Positions 7,396 to 16,183 of a DNA stretch of 64,000 nucleotides are shown piece by piece; the stretch's first letter is position 1, and each line of letters begins with the position of its first letter. A model generated the notes under the pieces. It was given only the letters and a program-made list of their open reading frames with translations, searched no databases and was not told the origin of the DNA. The translations under genes were made by a program, and so were the position numbers. The stretch spans positions 372,001 through 436,000 of the forward strand of contig NZ_JAAAPL010000003.1 in assembly GCF_011317445.1 (NCBI RefSeq), written 5' to 3'. Origin of the DNA: Chelativorans multitrophicus (GTDB lineage Bacteria > Pseudomonadota > Alphaproteobacteria > Rhizobiales > Rhizobiaceae).

Positions 7396-8918
7396 AAACC
7401 GGTTTTCCGTTCTGGTTCGACGGCGTGATCCCCAAAAGCTTTCCGACGCTCGCCGAGGACCTGTCCGTGGACGTGGCAATCATTGGCGGTGGCATTGTGG
7501 GCCTGCACTGCGCCCATCGGCTGGCAGGTTCGGGACTAAAGGTAGTCATTCTGGAGGCGCGGCGGATCGGGCGGCAGGCGACGGGACGATCAACCGCGAA
7601 AGTCACGTCTCAGCATGGGCAAAGATATACGAGCTTAAAGAAAAAGTTCGGGGAGGAGAGGGCGCGCATTTACGCAGAAGCGAACCAGGCGGCAGTCGGC
7701 GAAATCATGGCGCTTGCCAAGAGCATGGAAGGGCAGGCAGGGCTTGAGCCGCGGTCCGCCTATATCTATGCAACGGACGACAAGCAGGCGGAACAGCTCG
7801 AAAAAGAAGGGGAAATCGCACGAGAGCTGGGGCTGCCCGCGAAAATCGTTCCCTATGCCGGGCTGCCGTTCAAGACGACGGCACTGCTCAAATATCACGG
7901 TCAATATCAGTTCAACCCCTACCTATACCTTCTCGGGCTAGCCGAGCAGGTGACGCGCGAGATCCCCATCTACGAGCAGAGCCGCGTCACGGACATCTCC
8001 GGCGGCGGCCCGATCCGGCTCAGCGTCAACGGAAGGTCGGTTAGCGCGGGTCATGTGGTTGTCGCAACGCAAATGCCGGTGGTGAACGAAGGCAAGTTCT
8101 TCGCCAAGGCATTCCCCTTCGCTCATCCCGTAGCCGCCGCACCGCTGCCGGAAGGTCACGGTCTGGACGGAATGTTCATCAGTGCCGGCACTCCTTCCCA
8201 TTCACTAAGAACCGCGGTGAAGGATGGACAAACCTATCTCATCGCGGCAGGCGGCGAGTTCAAGAGCGGCGAACCCGACAAGGAGCGGGAAATGGTGGAA
8301 GACCTACGCTCTTTCCTTTCGCAGCATTTCGGAATGAACGCACTCACACATCTTTGGACAAACGAGGATTTCCGCCCCATGGACGGAGCAGCTTTTATCG
8401 GCCCGGCAAACAGCCGTCATGAAAACCTCCTCGTTGCCACTGGTTTCGATGCCTGGGGGATAACCCAGGGCGTGGTGGGGGGCGGAATACTTGCCGAGCG
8501 CATTTTAGGGCGCACGCTTCCCGCCGCAGACCTCTTCGACGCCACGCGCGTAAAGCCGCTGGCTGGGGCAGCAGAATTTACGAAGGGCAATGTCGAGGCG
8601 GCCGGACACCTGATCCGGGATCGGTTGCTAAAACGTGCCACCGTTCCCCTCGACAGCATCGCGCCGGGCGAAGGTGGCATTATTGCCCACAATGGTGAGC
8701 AGCTCGCCGTGTGCCGCCAAGAAGACGGATCGCTAATTACCTTATCAGCCACATGCACGCATATGGGCTGCATCGTCGGCTGGAACGAGATCGATCGCAC
8801 TTGGGATTGCCCGTGCCACGGCTCGCGTTTCGATGAATGGGGAGAGGTGATCGCGGGGCCGGCAGTTTCTGCGCTGAAACCGCGCGATATTCGGGATTTG
8901 GAAAAAGGGGGACCATGA
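7392..8918 (+). CDS. FAD-dependent oxidoreductase with C-terminal Rieske [2Fe-2S] domain
   Basis: This 508-residue fusion has a DAO-type FAD domain with GGGIVG at residues 32-37, and a Rieske domain at about 415-508. The cluster ligands are C455-x-H457 (CTHMGC) and C473-x-x-H476 (CPCHG). The architecture is that of the YgaF/IscA-unrelated DAO-Rieske family found in bacilli and rhizobia, whose substrates are not established. An internal Rieske centre suggests electrons pass from an amine-like or hydroxy-acid substrate via FAD to the [2Fe-2S] cluster and then to an unknown acceptor. No signal peptide or Tat motif, so cytoplasmic. Coupled at both ends by four-base overlaps to the membrane protein before it and the SDR-DoxX fusion after it. 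Confidence 0.9.
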   Translation: MKTGFPFWFDGVIPKSFPTLAEDLSVDVAIIGGGIVGLHCAHRLAGSGLKVVILEARRIGRQATGRSTAKVTSQHGQRYTSLKKKFGEERARIYAEANQAAVGEIMALAKSMEGQAGLEPRSAYIYATDDKQAEQLEKEGEIARELGLPAKIVPYAGLPFKTTALLKYHGQYQFNPYLYLLGLAEQVTREIPIYEQSRVTDISGGGPIRLSVNGRSVSAGHVVVATQMPVVNEGKFFAKAFPFAHPVAAAPLPEGHGLDGMFISAGTPSHSLRTAVKDGQTYLIAAGGEFKSGEPDKEREMVEDLRSFLSQHFGMNALTHLWTNEDFRPMDGAAFIGPANSRHENLLVATGFDAWGITQGVVGGGILAERILGRTLPAADLFDATRVKPLAGAAEFTKGNVEAAGHLIRDRLLKRATVPLDSIAPGEGGIIAHNGEQLAVCRQEDGSLITLSATCTHMGCIVGWNEIDRTWDCPCHGSRFDEWGEVIAGPAVSALKPRDIRDLEKGGP

Positions 8919-10204
8919 AGGTTCTTGTCACAGGCGCAACGGGGCTTATCGGCAGCACAGTTTGCGCCCGGCTAATGTCGGAGGGTCACCACGTGATTGC
9001 CGTGGTGCGGCCGGGCAGCAATCCACTCCCTTCGGGAGCGGCCCAGATCGTAGAAATCGACATGGCCCGGGCCACCGGGGTGCAAATCTGGGCGGAGCAT
9101 CTTTTCGGTGTAGAAGCGGTCGTCAACTGCGTTGGCGCGCTGCAGGACAGCGCGCGGGAGGACACGGAAGGCGTTCATGTCACTGGGGCAGCAGCCCTTT
9201 TCCGGGCCTGTGAAAGGCTGAGCATAAGACGCGTCATCCATTTTTCCGCAATTGGCGTCGACCGCGCCCAGCCCTCCGCTTTTTCCGCGACTAAGCTTGA
9301 GGGCGACCATTTGTTGATGGAGCGGGATCTGGACTGGGTGATTCTCCGACCCTCAGTGGTGCTGGGGAGAAACGTCTTTGGTGCGAGTGCCCTTATCCGC
9401 GGCCTGTCAGCCCTGCCGTTCGCGCTCTCCCTCGGTCGCACTGCCCCCCTCCAGGTTGTCCAGCTCGACGATGTGGCCGCCACGGTTGCATTCTTCATAC
9501 AGCCGACCGCACCCGTCCAGGTGACATTGGAGCTGGCCGGGCCGGAACGACTGCCCATGGACGAGGTGGTCGCACGATACAGGCAATGGCACGGCTGGCA
9601 GCCTGCCCGCCGGTTCAGCTTATCGGACAAGGCGGCAAGCCTTTTCTACCGCGCAGGCGATCTCATCAGCTTTCTCGGCTGGCGGCCGCCGGTGCGCAGC
9701 ACGGCACGAAAGGAGATCGAGCGCGGCGCCGTCGGCAATCCGGGCCCCTGGCGATCGATGACGGGGATCCTGCCCACATCGCTTTCAATGGCATTGATCC
9801 GCGATCCTGTAACAGTGCAGGATCGCTGGTTTGCGCAGCTCTACTTCTTGAAACCAGTTATTTTCATAGTGCTGCCGCTGTTTTGGATAGGCACCGGCAT
9901 CGTCTCCCTGACGATCGGCTATCGCGAAGGCATCGAATTGATGCTGCGTACCGGCGCGGGGCCGCTTTCAGCCTCCGGTGTGGTGGCGGGAGCAATCGCG
10001 GATATCCTGGTTGGGCTCGCCATCGCTTACCGGCCAACCACCCGCCACGGCCTATATGGGGCGATCGCTTTGTCGGTTTTCTATATAATCTCCGGGACGA
10101 TTCTCCTGCCGTCGCTATGGGCCGAGCCGCTGGGTCCCTTGGCAAAGATATGGCCGATCCTTGTACTCCATTTCGTGGCGCTCGCGATTTACAAGGAGCG
10201 GTAA
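8915..10204 (+). CDS. NAD(P)-dependent epimerase/SDR fused to a DoxX-like membrane domain
   Basis: The 429-residue product opens with an atypical/extended SDR Rossmann fold: TGATGLIG at residues 6-13 binds the nucleotide, and NCVG-, HFSAIGVDR- and LEGDH-type segments follow as in NAD(P)-binding NmrA-like proteins. From about residue 300 it becomes hydrophobic with four predicted transmembrane segments (PVIFIVLPLFWIGTGIVSLT, then three more), resembling the DoxX-like domain. The fusion would tether an NAD(P)-binding domain to the inner membrane, possibly for quinone- or lipid-linked redox chemistry. It starts at an ATG overlapping the previous stop by four bases and is followed after six bases by DUF2269. 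The true substrate is unknown. Confidence 0.85.
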   Translation: MKVLVTGATGLIGSTVCARLMSEGHHVIAVVRPGSNPLPSGAAQIVEIDMARATGVQIWAEHLFGVEAVVNCVGALQDSAREDTEGVHVTGAAALFRACERLSIRRVIHFSAIGVDRAQPSAFSATKLEGDHLLMERDLDWVILRPSVVLGRNVFGASALIRGLSALPFALSLGRTAPLQVVQLDDVAATVAFFIQPTAPVQVTLELAGPERLPMDEVVARYRQWHGWQPARRFSLSDKAASLFYRAGDLISFLGWRPPVRSTARKEIERGAVGNPGPWRSMTGILPTSLSMALIRDPVTVQDRWFAQLYFLKPVIFIVLPLFWIGTGIVSLTIGYREGIELMLRTGAGPLSASGVVAGAIADILVGLAIAYRPTTRHGLYGAIALSVFYIISGTILLPSLWAEPLGPLAKIWPILVLHFVALAIYKER

Positions 10205-10210
10205 GAGGCA

Positions 10211-10687
10211 ATGCTCTACTTCTTCCTGAAATTCCTCCATGTGATCGGTGCGGCCGTGCTTCTGGGAACCGGCGCAGGCATCGCATTCTTCATGCTGATG
10301 GCCCATCGGACGGGCAACCCGGCGGTGATTGCGGGCACTGCGAAGATTGTCGTCCTCGCCGATTTCCTTTTCACCGCTACGGCTGTGGTGGCGCAGCCGA
10401 TCACCGGCCTCGCGCTCGTGTGGTATATCGGCTATTCGCCATGGGAACATTGGATCGTGCTTTCAATCCTGCTCTATCTCGTTACCGGCGTGTTCTGGCT
10501 TCCGGTCGTGTGGATGCAAATGGAGATGCGGCGGCTCGCAACCAAGGCGAACGAAGACGGGGCAGCGACTTTGCCGAAGCGCTACCACCAGCTTTTCCGG
10601 CTTTGGTTTGCGTTCGGTTTCCCCGCCTTTGCCGCCGTTCTGGGCATCTTTTGGCTGATGATCGCACGACCGCCGGAAATCTGGTAG
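10211..10687 (+). CDS. DUF2269 family integral membrane protein
   Basis: The 158-residue protein has four transmembrane helices: about residues 5-27, 44-66, 76-98 and 130-150. Its conserved-looking His pattern (LHVIGAAVLLGTG near the N-terminus, YHQLFRLWFAFG near the C-terminus) matches DUF2269. The family recalls HemJ/CopD-type four-helix proteins that can hold heme, but cofactor binding here is inference. It begins six bases after the SDR-DoxX gene and most likely completes the operon that starts with the DUF1440-like gene. It would then be the second small membrane partner in that module. Confidence 0.85.
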   Translation: MLYFFLKFLHVIGAAVLLGTGAGIAFFMLMAHRTGNPAVIAGTAKIVVLADFLFTATAVVAQPITGLALVWYIGYSPWEHWIVLSILLYLVTGVFWLPVVWMQMEMRRLATKANEDGAATLPKRYHQLFRLWFAFGFPAFAAVLGIFWLMIARPPEIW

Positions 10688-10738
10688 GCTTGGATAAGGC
10701 GAAACTGCGCCTATGTTTCCTGAAAAGGAAGAAGGCAT

Positions 10739-11908
10739 ATGGGCAAGGCACGGATCGTCGGCTGGGCGCATTCGCTCTTTGGAAAATCGGAACTGGAAGA
10801 CACCGAGGCGCTGATGGCCTCCGTCACGACGCCGGCGCTGGCGCATGCCGGTATCGAAGCGGGCGAAGTGGACGGGATTTTCGTCGGCGTCATGAATAAC
10901 GGTTTTTCCAAGCAGGATTTCCAAGGCGCGCTGCTCGCCATGAACAATGAACATCTTGCGCATGTGCCAGCCGTCCGTCTGGAAAACGCCTGCGCCACCG
11001 GCTCTGCCGCGATCTATACGGCAATGGACTTCATCGAATCCGGACGAGGGCGAATCGCTCTCGTCGTCGGTGCGGAGAAGATGACCAGCACCCCAACCGC
11101 GGAGGTGGGCGATATTCTGCTCGGTGCGAGCTTCCGTAAGGAAGAAGCGGACATAGACGGGGGTTTTGCAGGACTTTTCGCGCGCATTGCGCGGAGTTAC
11201 TTTCAACGTTACGGCGACCGCTCGGAGGAGCTTGCCCTCATCGCCGCCAAGAACCACGCCAACGGCGTCTCTAATCCTTACGCCCATATGCGCCGGGATT
11301 TCGGCTTCGCTTTCTGCAACACGGTTTCTGAAAAAAACCCCTATGTGGCAGAGCCGCTACGCCGGACAGACTGCTCCCTCATCTCCGATGGGGCGGCTGC
11401 GCTGATTCTGGCGGACGAGGACGCCGCCGCGCAGATGGAGCGGGCGATCGCGTTTCGCGCCCGGAGTCATGCAAACGACATCCTCGCCTTGAGCCGCCGG
11501 GATGCGACCACTTTCGAAGGCGCGCGGCGCGCCTGGGCGAGAGCGCTGGAAAATGCCGGCGTCTCCCTGCACGACCTGTCGCTCGTGGAAACCCACGACT
11601 GCTTTACGATCGCCGAACTGATCGAATACGAGGCTATGGGGCTTGCCAAACCTGGAGAGGGCTTTCGCGTTGTGCGGGAAGGGATCGCCGCCAAGGGCGG
11701 AAGACTGCCCGTCAACCCCTCCGGCGGGCTCAAGGCCAAAGGCCATCCGATCGGCGCCACCGGCGTTTCCATGCATATCCTGGCCGCCATGCAGCTAATG
11801 GGCGAGGCCGGCGATATGCAGATCGCAGGCGCCAAGCTGGCCGGCGTTTTCAACATGGGCGGGGCGGCCGTGGCCAATTATGTATCGGTGCTCGAGCGCG
11901 TAAAATGA
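10739..11908 (+). CDS. Acetyl-CoA acetyltransferase / SCP2-type thiolase-like protein
   Basis: The 389-residue product has a thiolase fold. The nucleophile is Cys85 in the segment LENACATGSAA, and the catalytic His336 lies in KGHPIGATG. The position of the second catalytic Cys of classical thiolases (C-x-G near the C-terminus) reads FNMGG, as in SCP2-type and thiolase-like proteins. The reaction may therefore be thiolysis or condensation of acyl-CoAs with altered mechanism, or the protein may be a lipid-handling homologue. No partner hydratase, dehydrogenase or OB-fold ChsH2-type gene lies beside it. It starts with an ATG after GGAAGAAGGCAT and overlaps the DUF2905 gene by four bases. Confidence 0.8.
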   Translation: MGKARIVGWAHSLFGKSELEDTEALMASVTTPALAHAGIEAGEVDGIFVGVMNNGFSKQDFQGALLAMNNEHLAHVPAVRLENACATGSAAIYTAMDFIESGRGRIALVVGAEKMTSTPTAEVGDILLGASFRKEEADIDGGFAGLFARIARSYFQRYGDRSEELALIAAKNHANGVSNPYAHMRRDFGFAFCNTVSEKNPYVAEPLRRTDCSLISDGAAALILADEDAAAQMERAIAFRARSHANDILALSRRDATTFEGARRAWARALENAGVSLHDLSLVETHDCFTIAELIEYEAMGLAKPGEGFRVVREGIAAKGGRLPVNPSGGLKAKGHPIGATGVSMHILAAMQLMGEAGDMQIAGAKLAGVFNMGGAAVANYVSVLERVK

Positions 11909-12105
11909 GCCGGCTGCTGATCACATTCGGGATCGTCCTCGTCGCCGCAGGGCTTCTCTGGCCGCTGATCCAAAAGGCCGGTCTTGGAAGGCTGCCGGGG
12001 GATCTCGCCTTCGGCGGCGAGAATTTCCGCGTCTATATCCCAATCACAACGTCCATCCTGATCAGCATCGTGCTGAGCCTCGTGCTCTGGCTCATCAACC
12101 GCTGA
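11905..12105 (+). CDS. DUF2905 family small membrane protein
   Basis: This 66-residue peptide has two transmembrane helices (about 4-20 and 46-63). They flank a conserved LGRLPGDLAFGGENFRVYIP loop of the DUF2905 family. These proteins are widespread and have no assigned function. The start codon overlaps the thiolase stop by four bases, so translation is coupled. Full length for the family. Confidence 0.9.
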   Translation: MSRLLITFGIVLVAAGLLWPLIQKAGLGRLPGDLAFGGENFRVYIPITTSILISIVLSLVLWLINR

Positions 12106-12197
12106 TGCCCAACTGGAGCGCCATTCGGCGTGCAGTCAGCTTCCTCTAGCTCGAAATCACCATATGAACGAAAACAATTCACCCGGAGCGCGTCGCG

Positions 12198-13184
12198 ATG
12201 ATCCCCTTTTCCGTGCTTGACCTCGCCCCCATTCCGGAGGGCGCCTCCCCGGCCAATGCGCTGCAAAACACCGTAGACATCGCGCAGCATGCGGAGCGTT
12301 GGGGCTATCACCGGTACTGGCTGGCGGAGCACCACAACATGCCGGGCATTGCGAGTGCCGCGACCGCCGTGCTTATCGGACAGGTAGCGGCAAAGACCTC
12401 CACCATCCGCGTCGGTGCCGGAGGCATCATGCTTCCCAACCACGCTCCTTTGATGGTGGCGGAACAGTTCGGCACACTTGCCACGCTTTATCCGGACCGG
12501 ATCGATTTGGGGCTTGGCCGTGCTCCCGGAACCGACATGGGGACTGCGCGGGCGCTGAGACGCGGCCTCGACAACGGCGAAGGCTTTCCGCAGGACGTGC
12601 TCGAGCTGATCGCCTATCTCGACGATCCTGTGCCGGGACAGCAGGTAAGAGCCATACCGGGGATGAGCACACGCGTTCCGGTGTGGATTCTCGGATCAAG
12701 CCTTTATGGCGCGCAGCTCGCCGCCCATCTTGGCCTGCCCTATGCCTTCGCCTCACATTTCGCGCCGGCAGCACTTGAGCATGCGCTCTCGGTCTATCGC
12801 GAGACTTTCCGGCCTTCAAAGCATCTTGAGCAGCCGCATTTCATGCTGGCTCTCAACGTGTTCGCAGCCGATACGGACGAAGAAGGGCTTTTCCTGAAAA
12901 CCTCCATGCAGCTCGCCTTTGCCAATCTGCGTACCGGCAGGCCGGGCCCGCTGCCGCGGCCGGTGAAGGATATTTCCGAGCATGTGGATTCGGCCATCAT
13001 GCCGTACATCGATCAAGCGCTTGCCTGTTCGGCAGCAGGCTCGCCGGAAACGGTGCGAGGCCAACTCAAGTGCTTCATCGAGCGTTACAGCCCGGACGAA
13101 GTGATCATCACAGGTCAGATTCATGATCACCGCGCACGTGTCAGGTCGTTCCAGCTCGCAGCCGAGTTGCTGCGCGAGCTGTGA
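12198..13184 (+). CDS. LLM-class (luciferase-like) flavin-dependent oxidoreductase
   Basis: The 328-residue protein matches bacterial luciferase-like monooxygenases of the group-1 hypothetical class. It shows an FSVLDLAPI start, the helix [19 protein letters not shown], the [15 protein letters not shown] strand and turn, and [11 protein letters not shown]. The TIM-barrel fold would bind FMN or F420, and FMN is more usual in this group; the substrate is unknown. It follows DUF2905 by 92 bases on the same strand and starts at the ATG after a CGGAG ribosome binding site. A PRK-type annotation as an alkanal monooxygenase would overstate what is known. Confidence 0.85.
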   Translation: MIPFSVLDLAPIPEGASPANALQNTVDIAQHAERWGYHRYWLAEHHNMPGIASAATAVLIGQVAAKTSTIRVGAGGIMLPNHAPLMVAEQFGTLATLYPDRIDLGLGRAPGTDMGTARALRRGLDNGEGFPQDVLELIAYLDDPVPGQQVRAIPGMSTRVPVWILGSSLYGAQLAAHLGLPYAFASHFAPAALEHALSVYRETFRPSKHLEQPHFMLALNVFAADTDEEGLFLKTSMQLAFANLRTGRPGPLPRPVKDISEHVDSAIMPYIDQALACSAAGSPETVRGQLKCFIERYSPDEVIITGQIHDHRARVRSFQLAAELLREL

Positions 13185-13218
13185 GGAACAGCTTCAATCG
13201 GGCAGTGGGAGCGAACGC

Positions 13219-13263
13219 GTTTAAACGATTTAGTGATTTGTTGAATTTTTTAAATCGATTAAA
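13219..13263 (+). promoter_or_regulatory. Putative paired operator upstream of pckA
   Basis: Two AT-rich, CG-centred half-symmetric elements lie 115-160 bases upstream of the pckA start: TTTAAACGATTTA (13220-13232) and TTTAAATCGATTAAA (13249-13263). CG-centred A/T-rich palindromes are typical of LacI-family operators. In Sinorhizobium meliloti the LacI-type regulator PckR controls pckA. The assignment to a PckR orthologue is inference; no regulator gene is in the window. Confidence 0.4.
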
Positions 13264-13378
13264 GAATTGAAATCTTTTTGCTTTTCTGGTCCTGAAGACA
13301 GACATAGCCTATTTAACCCCGTCCGTCGGTCACCTCAGGCCGGCTTGTTCCGATTAACGCCTGTTCCTGGAGTGACTT

Positions 13379-14989
13379 ATGCAAGAGACCGGCCTCCGCA
13401 ACCCCACCAACGGCATCGAGACCAGTGGTTTGAAGACCAGCGGGACCGTTTTCTTCAATCTCACCGAGCCGCAACTTTATGAGGAGGCGATCCGGCGCGC
13501 CGAGGCGCGGATTTCCGCTCACGGGGCCCTCGTTGCCGAGACGGGACAGCACACCGGCCGCTCGCCCAAGGACAAGTTCATTGTGCGAGATGCCAGCACG
13601 GAAAACGAGATCTGGTGGGACAACAATAAGCCGCTATCGGGCGAACATTTTGAAGCACTCTACGAGGACTTCAAGCGTCACGCCGAGAGCCTTGACCTTT
13701 TCGTACAGGATCTCGTCGGCGGGGCTGATCCGGAAAACGCGCTGCCGGTGCGCGTCGTCACGGAATATGCCTGGCATTCGCTCTTCATCCGCAATCTGCT
13801 GATCCGCCCGATGCGCTCGGAGCTCAAGAGCTTCGTGCCGCAGATGACGGTGATCGATCTGCCGTCCTTCCGCGCCGATCCGAAGCGGCATGGCTGCCGC
13901 ACGGAAACCATTATCGCGATGGATCTGAAGCGCATGATCGTGCTGATCGGCGGCACGTCCTATGCGGGGGAAATGAAAAAATCCGTCTTCACTGCGCTCA
14001 ATTACCTGCTTCCGGCCAAGGGCGTGATGCCCATGCACTGCTCGGCCAATGAGGGATCCGAGGGCGACGTTGCGATCTTCTTCGGCCTGTCGGGCACGGG
14101 AAAGACGACCCTTTCCGCCGAACCTTCGCGCACGCTTATCGGCGATGACGAGCACGGGTGGGGGCCGCACGGCATCTTCAATTTCGAAGGCGGGTGCTAC
14201 GCCAAGACGATCAAGCTCAGCCGGGAGGCGGAGCCGGAGATTTTCGCCACCACGGAACGCTTCGGCACGGTGCTGGAAAATGTGGTCGTCGACGAGCACG
14301 GCGTTCCCGATTTCGACGATGGCAGCCGGACCGAGAACACGCGCTGCGCATATCCGCTGCACTTCATCTCCAATGCCAGCGAGACGGGCAGGGCAGGGCA
14401 GCCAAAGAACGTCATCATGCTGACGGCGGATGCCTTTGGCGTGATGCCACCCATCGCCAAGCTTACCCCTGCCCAGGCCATGTACCATTTCCTGTCGGGC
14501 TACACGGCGAAAGTGGCGGGAACGGAAAAAGGCGTCACCGAGCCGGAGGCCACCTTCTCCACCTGTTTCGGCGCACCCTTCATGCCCCGCCATCCTTCGG
14601 TCTACGGAAATCTTCTCAGAGACCTGATCGCAGAGCACGAGGTCGACTGCTGGCTAGTCAATACTGGTTGGACCGGCGGCGCCTACGGCACTGGCCACCG
14701 CATGCCCATCAAGGTGACACGCGCCCTGCTCTCCGCTGCACTCGACGGCTCGCTTCGAACAGCCCAGTTCCGTACCGACCCCAATTTTGGCTTTGCCGTA
14801 CCCGTGGCGGTGCCGGGCGTAGACGGCACCATCCTCGATCCGCGCTCAACCTGGGCAGATAAGGCCGCCTATGATGTGCAGGCCGAGCGGCTTGTTTCCA
14901 TGTTCGTCGCCAATTTCGGGAAATTCGAGAATCACGTGGAAGCAGACGTGATGAATGCATCGCCTCAGATCCGGCAGGCTGCTGAATAG
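13379..14989 (+). CDS. pckA: Phosphoenolpyruvate carboxykinase (ATP)
   Basis: The 536-residue enzyme converts oxaloacetate and ATP to phosphoenolpyruvate, CO2 and ADP, the first step of gluconeogenesis from C4-dicarboxylates. The kinase P-loop GLSGTGKT is at residues 236-243. The metal-binding DDEHGWG follows at about 256-262, and the upstream [11 protein letters not shown] segment is at about 192-202. Length and motifs are those of the ATP-dependent class. The ATG follows GGAGTGA. The gene has about 194 non-coding bases before it, with two possible operators, and looks monocistronic. In rhizobia it is induced by growth on organic acids. Confidence 0.97.
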   Translation: MQETGLRNPTNGIETSGLKTSGTVFFNLTEPQLYEEAIRRAEARISAHGALVAETGQHTGRSPKDKFIVRDASTENEIWWDNNKPLSGEHFEALYEDFKRHAESLDLFVQDLVGGADPENALPVRVVTEYAWHSLFIRNLLIRPMRSELKSFVPQMTVIDLPSFRADPKRHGCRTETIIAMDLKRMIVLIGGTSYAGEMKKSVFTALNYLLPAKGVMPMHCSANEGSEGDVAIFFGLSGTGKTTLSAEPSRTLIGDDEHGWGPHGIFNFEGGCYAKTIKLSREAEPEIFATTERFGTVLENVVVDEHGVPDFDDGSRTENTRCAYPLHFISNASETGRAGQPKNVIMLTADAFGVMPPIAKLTPAQAMYHFLSGYTAKVAGTEKGVTEPEATFSTCFGAPFMPRHPSVYGNLLRDLIAEHEVDCWLVNTGWTGGAYGTGHRMPIKVTRALLSAALDGSLRTAQFRTDPNFGFAVPVAVPGVDGTILDPRSTWADKAAYDVQAERLVSMFVANFGKFENHVEADVMNASPQIRQAAE

Positions 14990-15080
14990 GCTTGCTCCCG
15001 CGGCGTTGGCGGACCATCTTTCGATGTGAATCGCGGCTGGCAGCTTAGTCCGCCGCTCCGGAACGTCAGAGCGGGTAGCT

Positions 15081-15512
15081 ATGGACGACGGCCTCGAAAT
15101 TCGGCCCGGCATTTTCGTCGAGGAAGACGAGCTGGAGGAACAGTTCATCCGCTCCTCCGGCCCTGGCGGGCAGAACGTCAACAAGGTGGCGACGGCGGTG
15201 CAGCTGCGTTTCGACGTTGCGAATGCGCGGCACCTGCCGGAGCGCGTAAGAGCGCAAGCCCTGAAGCTGGCCGGGAGCCGCGCCACCAAGGAAGGCGAGA
15301 TCGTCATTGAAGCGGGGCGCTTCCGCACACAGGAGCAGAATCGGTCAGATGCCCGCCGGCGATTGACCGAACTCCTTCTCAAGGCATCTGAGCCTCCACC
15401 CAAGCCACGGAAGAAGACCAAGCCCTCGAAGGGCGCGGTCGAGCGCCGGCTCAAGGAAAAGGCTGGCCGTTCCACCGTAAAGAAGATGCGCGGGAGAGTC
15501 TCTTTCGACTGA
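15081..15512 (+). CDS. arfB: Alternative ribosome-rescue factor B (peptidyl-tRNA hydrolase ArfB)
   Basis: The 143-residue protein carries the GGQ catalytic motif at residues 29-31 within SSGPGGQNVNKV, as in class I release factors but without codon-recognition domains. A long basic C-terminal tail (KPRKKTKPSKGAVERRLKEKAGR) matches the segment that inserts into the mRNA channel of stalled ribosomes. It hydrolyses peptidyl-tRNA on ribosomes stalled without a stop codon, backing up trans-translation. Length is the family norm. The ATG at 15081 follows a weak GAGCGGGTAG. No obvious operon partner. Confidence 0.95.
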   Translation: MDDGLEIRPGIFVEEDELEEQFIRSSGPGGQNVNKVATAVQLRFDVANARHLPERVRAQALKLAGSRATKEGEIVIEAGRFRTQEQNRSDARRRLTELLLKASEPPPKPRKKTKPSKGAVERRLKEKAGRSTVKKMRGRVSFD

Positions 15513-15568
15513 AGAAGGCTGTGCCGTTGATTGCAGTTCGACTTAGGGCAAGGTTCACCCGATAGCAC

Positions 15569-16183
15569 ATGCTCTCCCTCCCTCCCGGAATAAGGCATAT
15601 GCCAGGCCTCCTGTCACCCACCGAACAGGCGGCTTTGCTCACCGAAATCCGCGCGGTGGTGATTGCGGCACCGCTTTATGTGCCGACCATGCCACGCACG
15701 GGAAAGCCCATGAGCGTGCGCATGACGAATTGCGGCGTGCTCGGCTGGGTGACCGACAAGGAGAGGGGATACCGTTATCAGGAAACGCATCCCGCCACGG
15801 GAAAGCGATGGCCGCTGATCCCGCAGCGTCTGCTAGAACTTTGGGATGAAGTGTCCGGTTATCCTCATTCGCCGGAGGCATGCCTCATCAATTTCTATTC
15901 GCAAGACGCCAAGATGGGGCTACACCAGGATCGCGACGAGAAAAACTTCGCAGCACCCGTAGTCTCCGTCTCATTGGGCGACGATTGCCTGTTTCGCGTC
16001 GGCGGCAATGATCGCGAAAGCGGCACCGCCTCGTTTCGGCTGTCGAGTGGGGACGTGGTGGTGCTCGGCGGGGAAGGGCGGCTTGCCTTCCATGGGGTGG
16101 ACCGGATCTATCCCCACACGTCCGATCTTCTGAAAAATGGCGGGCGCATCAACCTCACGCTGCGCCGGGTGAATCTGCCTTAA
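15569..16183 (+). CDS. alkB: AlkB-type 2-oxoglutarate/Fe(II)-dependent DNA/RNA demethylase
   Basis: The 204-residue protein has the iron ligands H119-x-D121 (LHQDRDE) and a distal His183 (YPHTSDLL). The 2-oxoglutarate-binding Arg lies in [10 protein letters not shown] (R193, R199). These match AlkB, which removes 1-methyladenine and 3-methylcytosine by oxidative demethylation. It is close to the 216 residues of E. coli AlkB. The gene converges with coaA and their 3' ends overlap by four bases. No ada-type gene is beside it, so its regulation is unclear. Confidence 0.93.
   Translation: MLSLPPGIRHMPGLLSPTEQAALLTEIRAVVIAAPLYVPTMPRTGKPMSVRMTNCGVLGWVTDKERGYRYQETHPATGKRWPLIPQRLLELWDEVSGYPHSPEACLINFYSQDAKMGLHQDRDEKNFAAPVVSVSLGDDCLFRVGGNDRESGTASFRLSSGDVVVLGGEGRLAFHGVDRIYPHTSDLLKNGGRINLTLRRVNLP

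Noticed and set aside
9586-10899. 437-codon plus-strand open frame over the SDR-DoxX, DUF2269 and thiolase genes
   Set aside because: It is a shifted-frame shadow across three well-supported genes, with Arg/Gly/Pro-rich composition typical of GC-rich out-of-frame reading.
13634-14638. 334-codon antisense frame in pckA
   Set aside because: Long antisense frame in GC-rich coding DNA; pckA is full length and conserved on the other strand.
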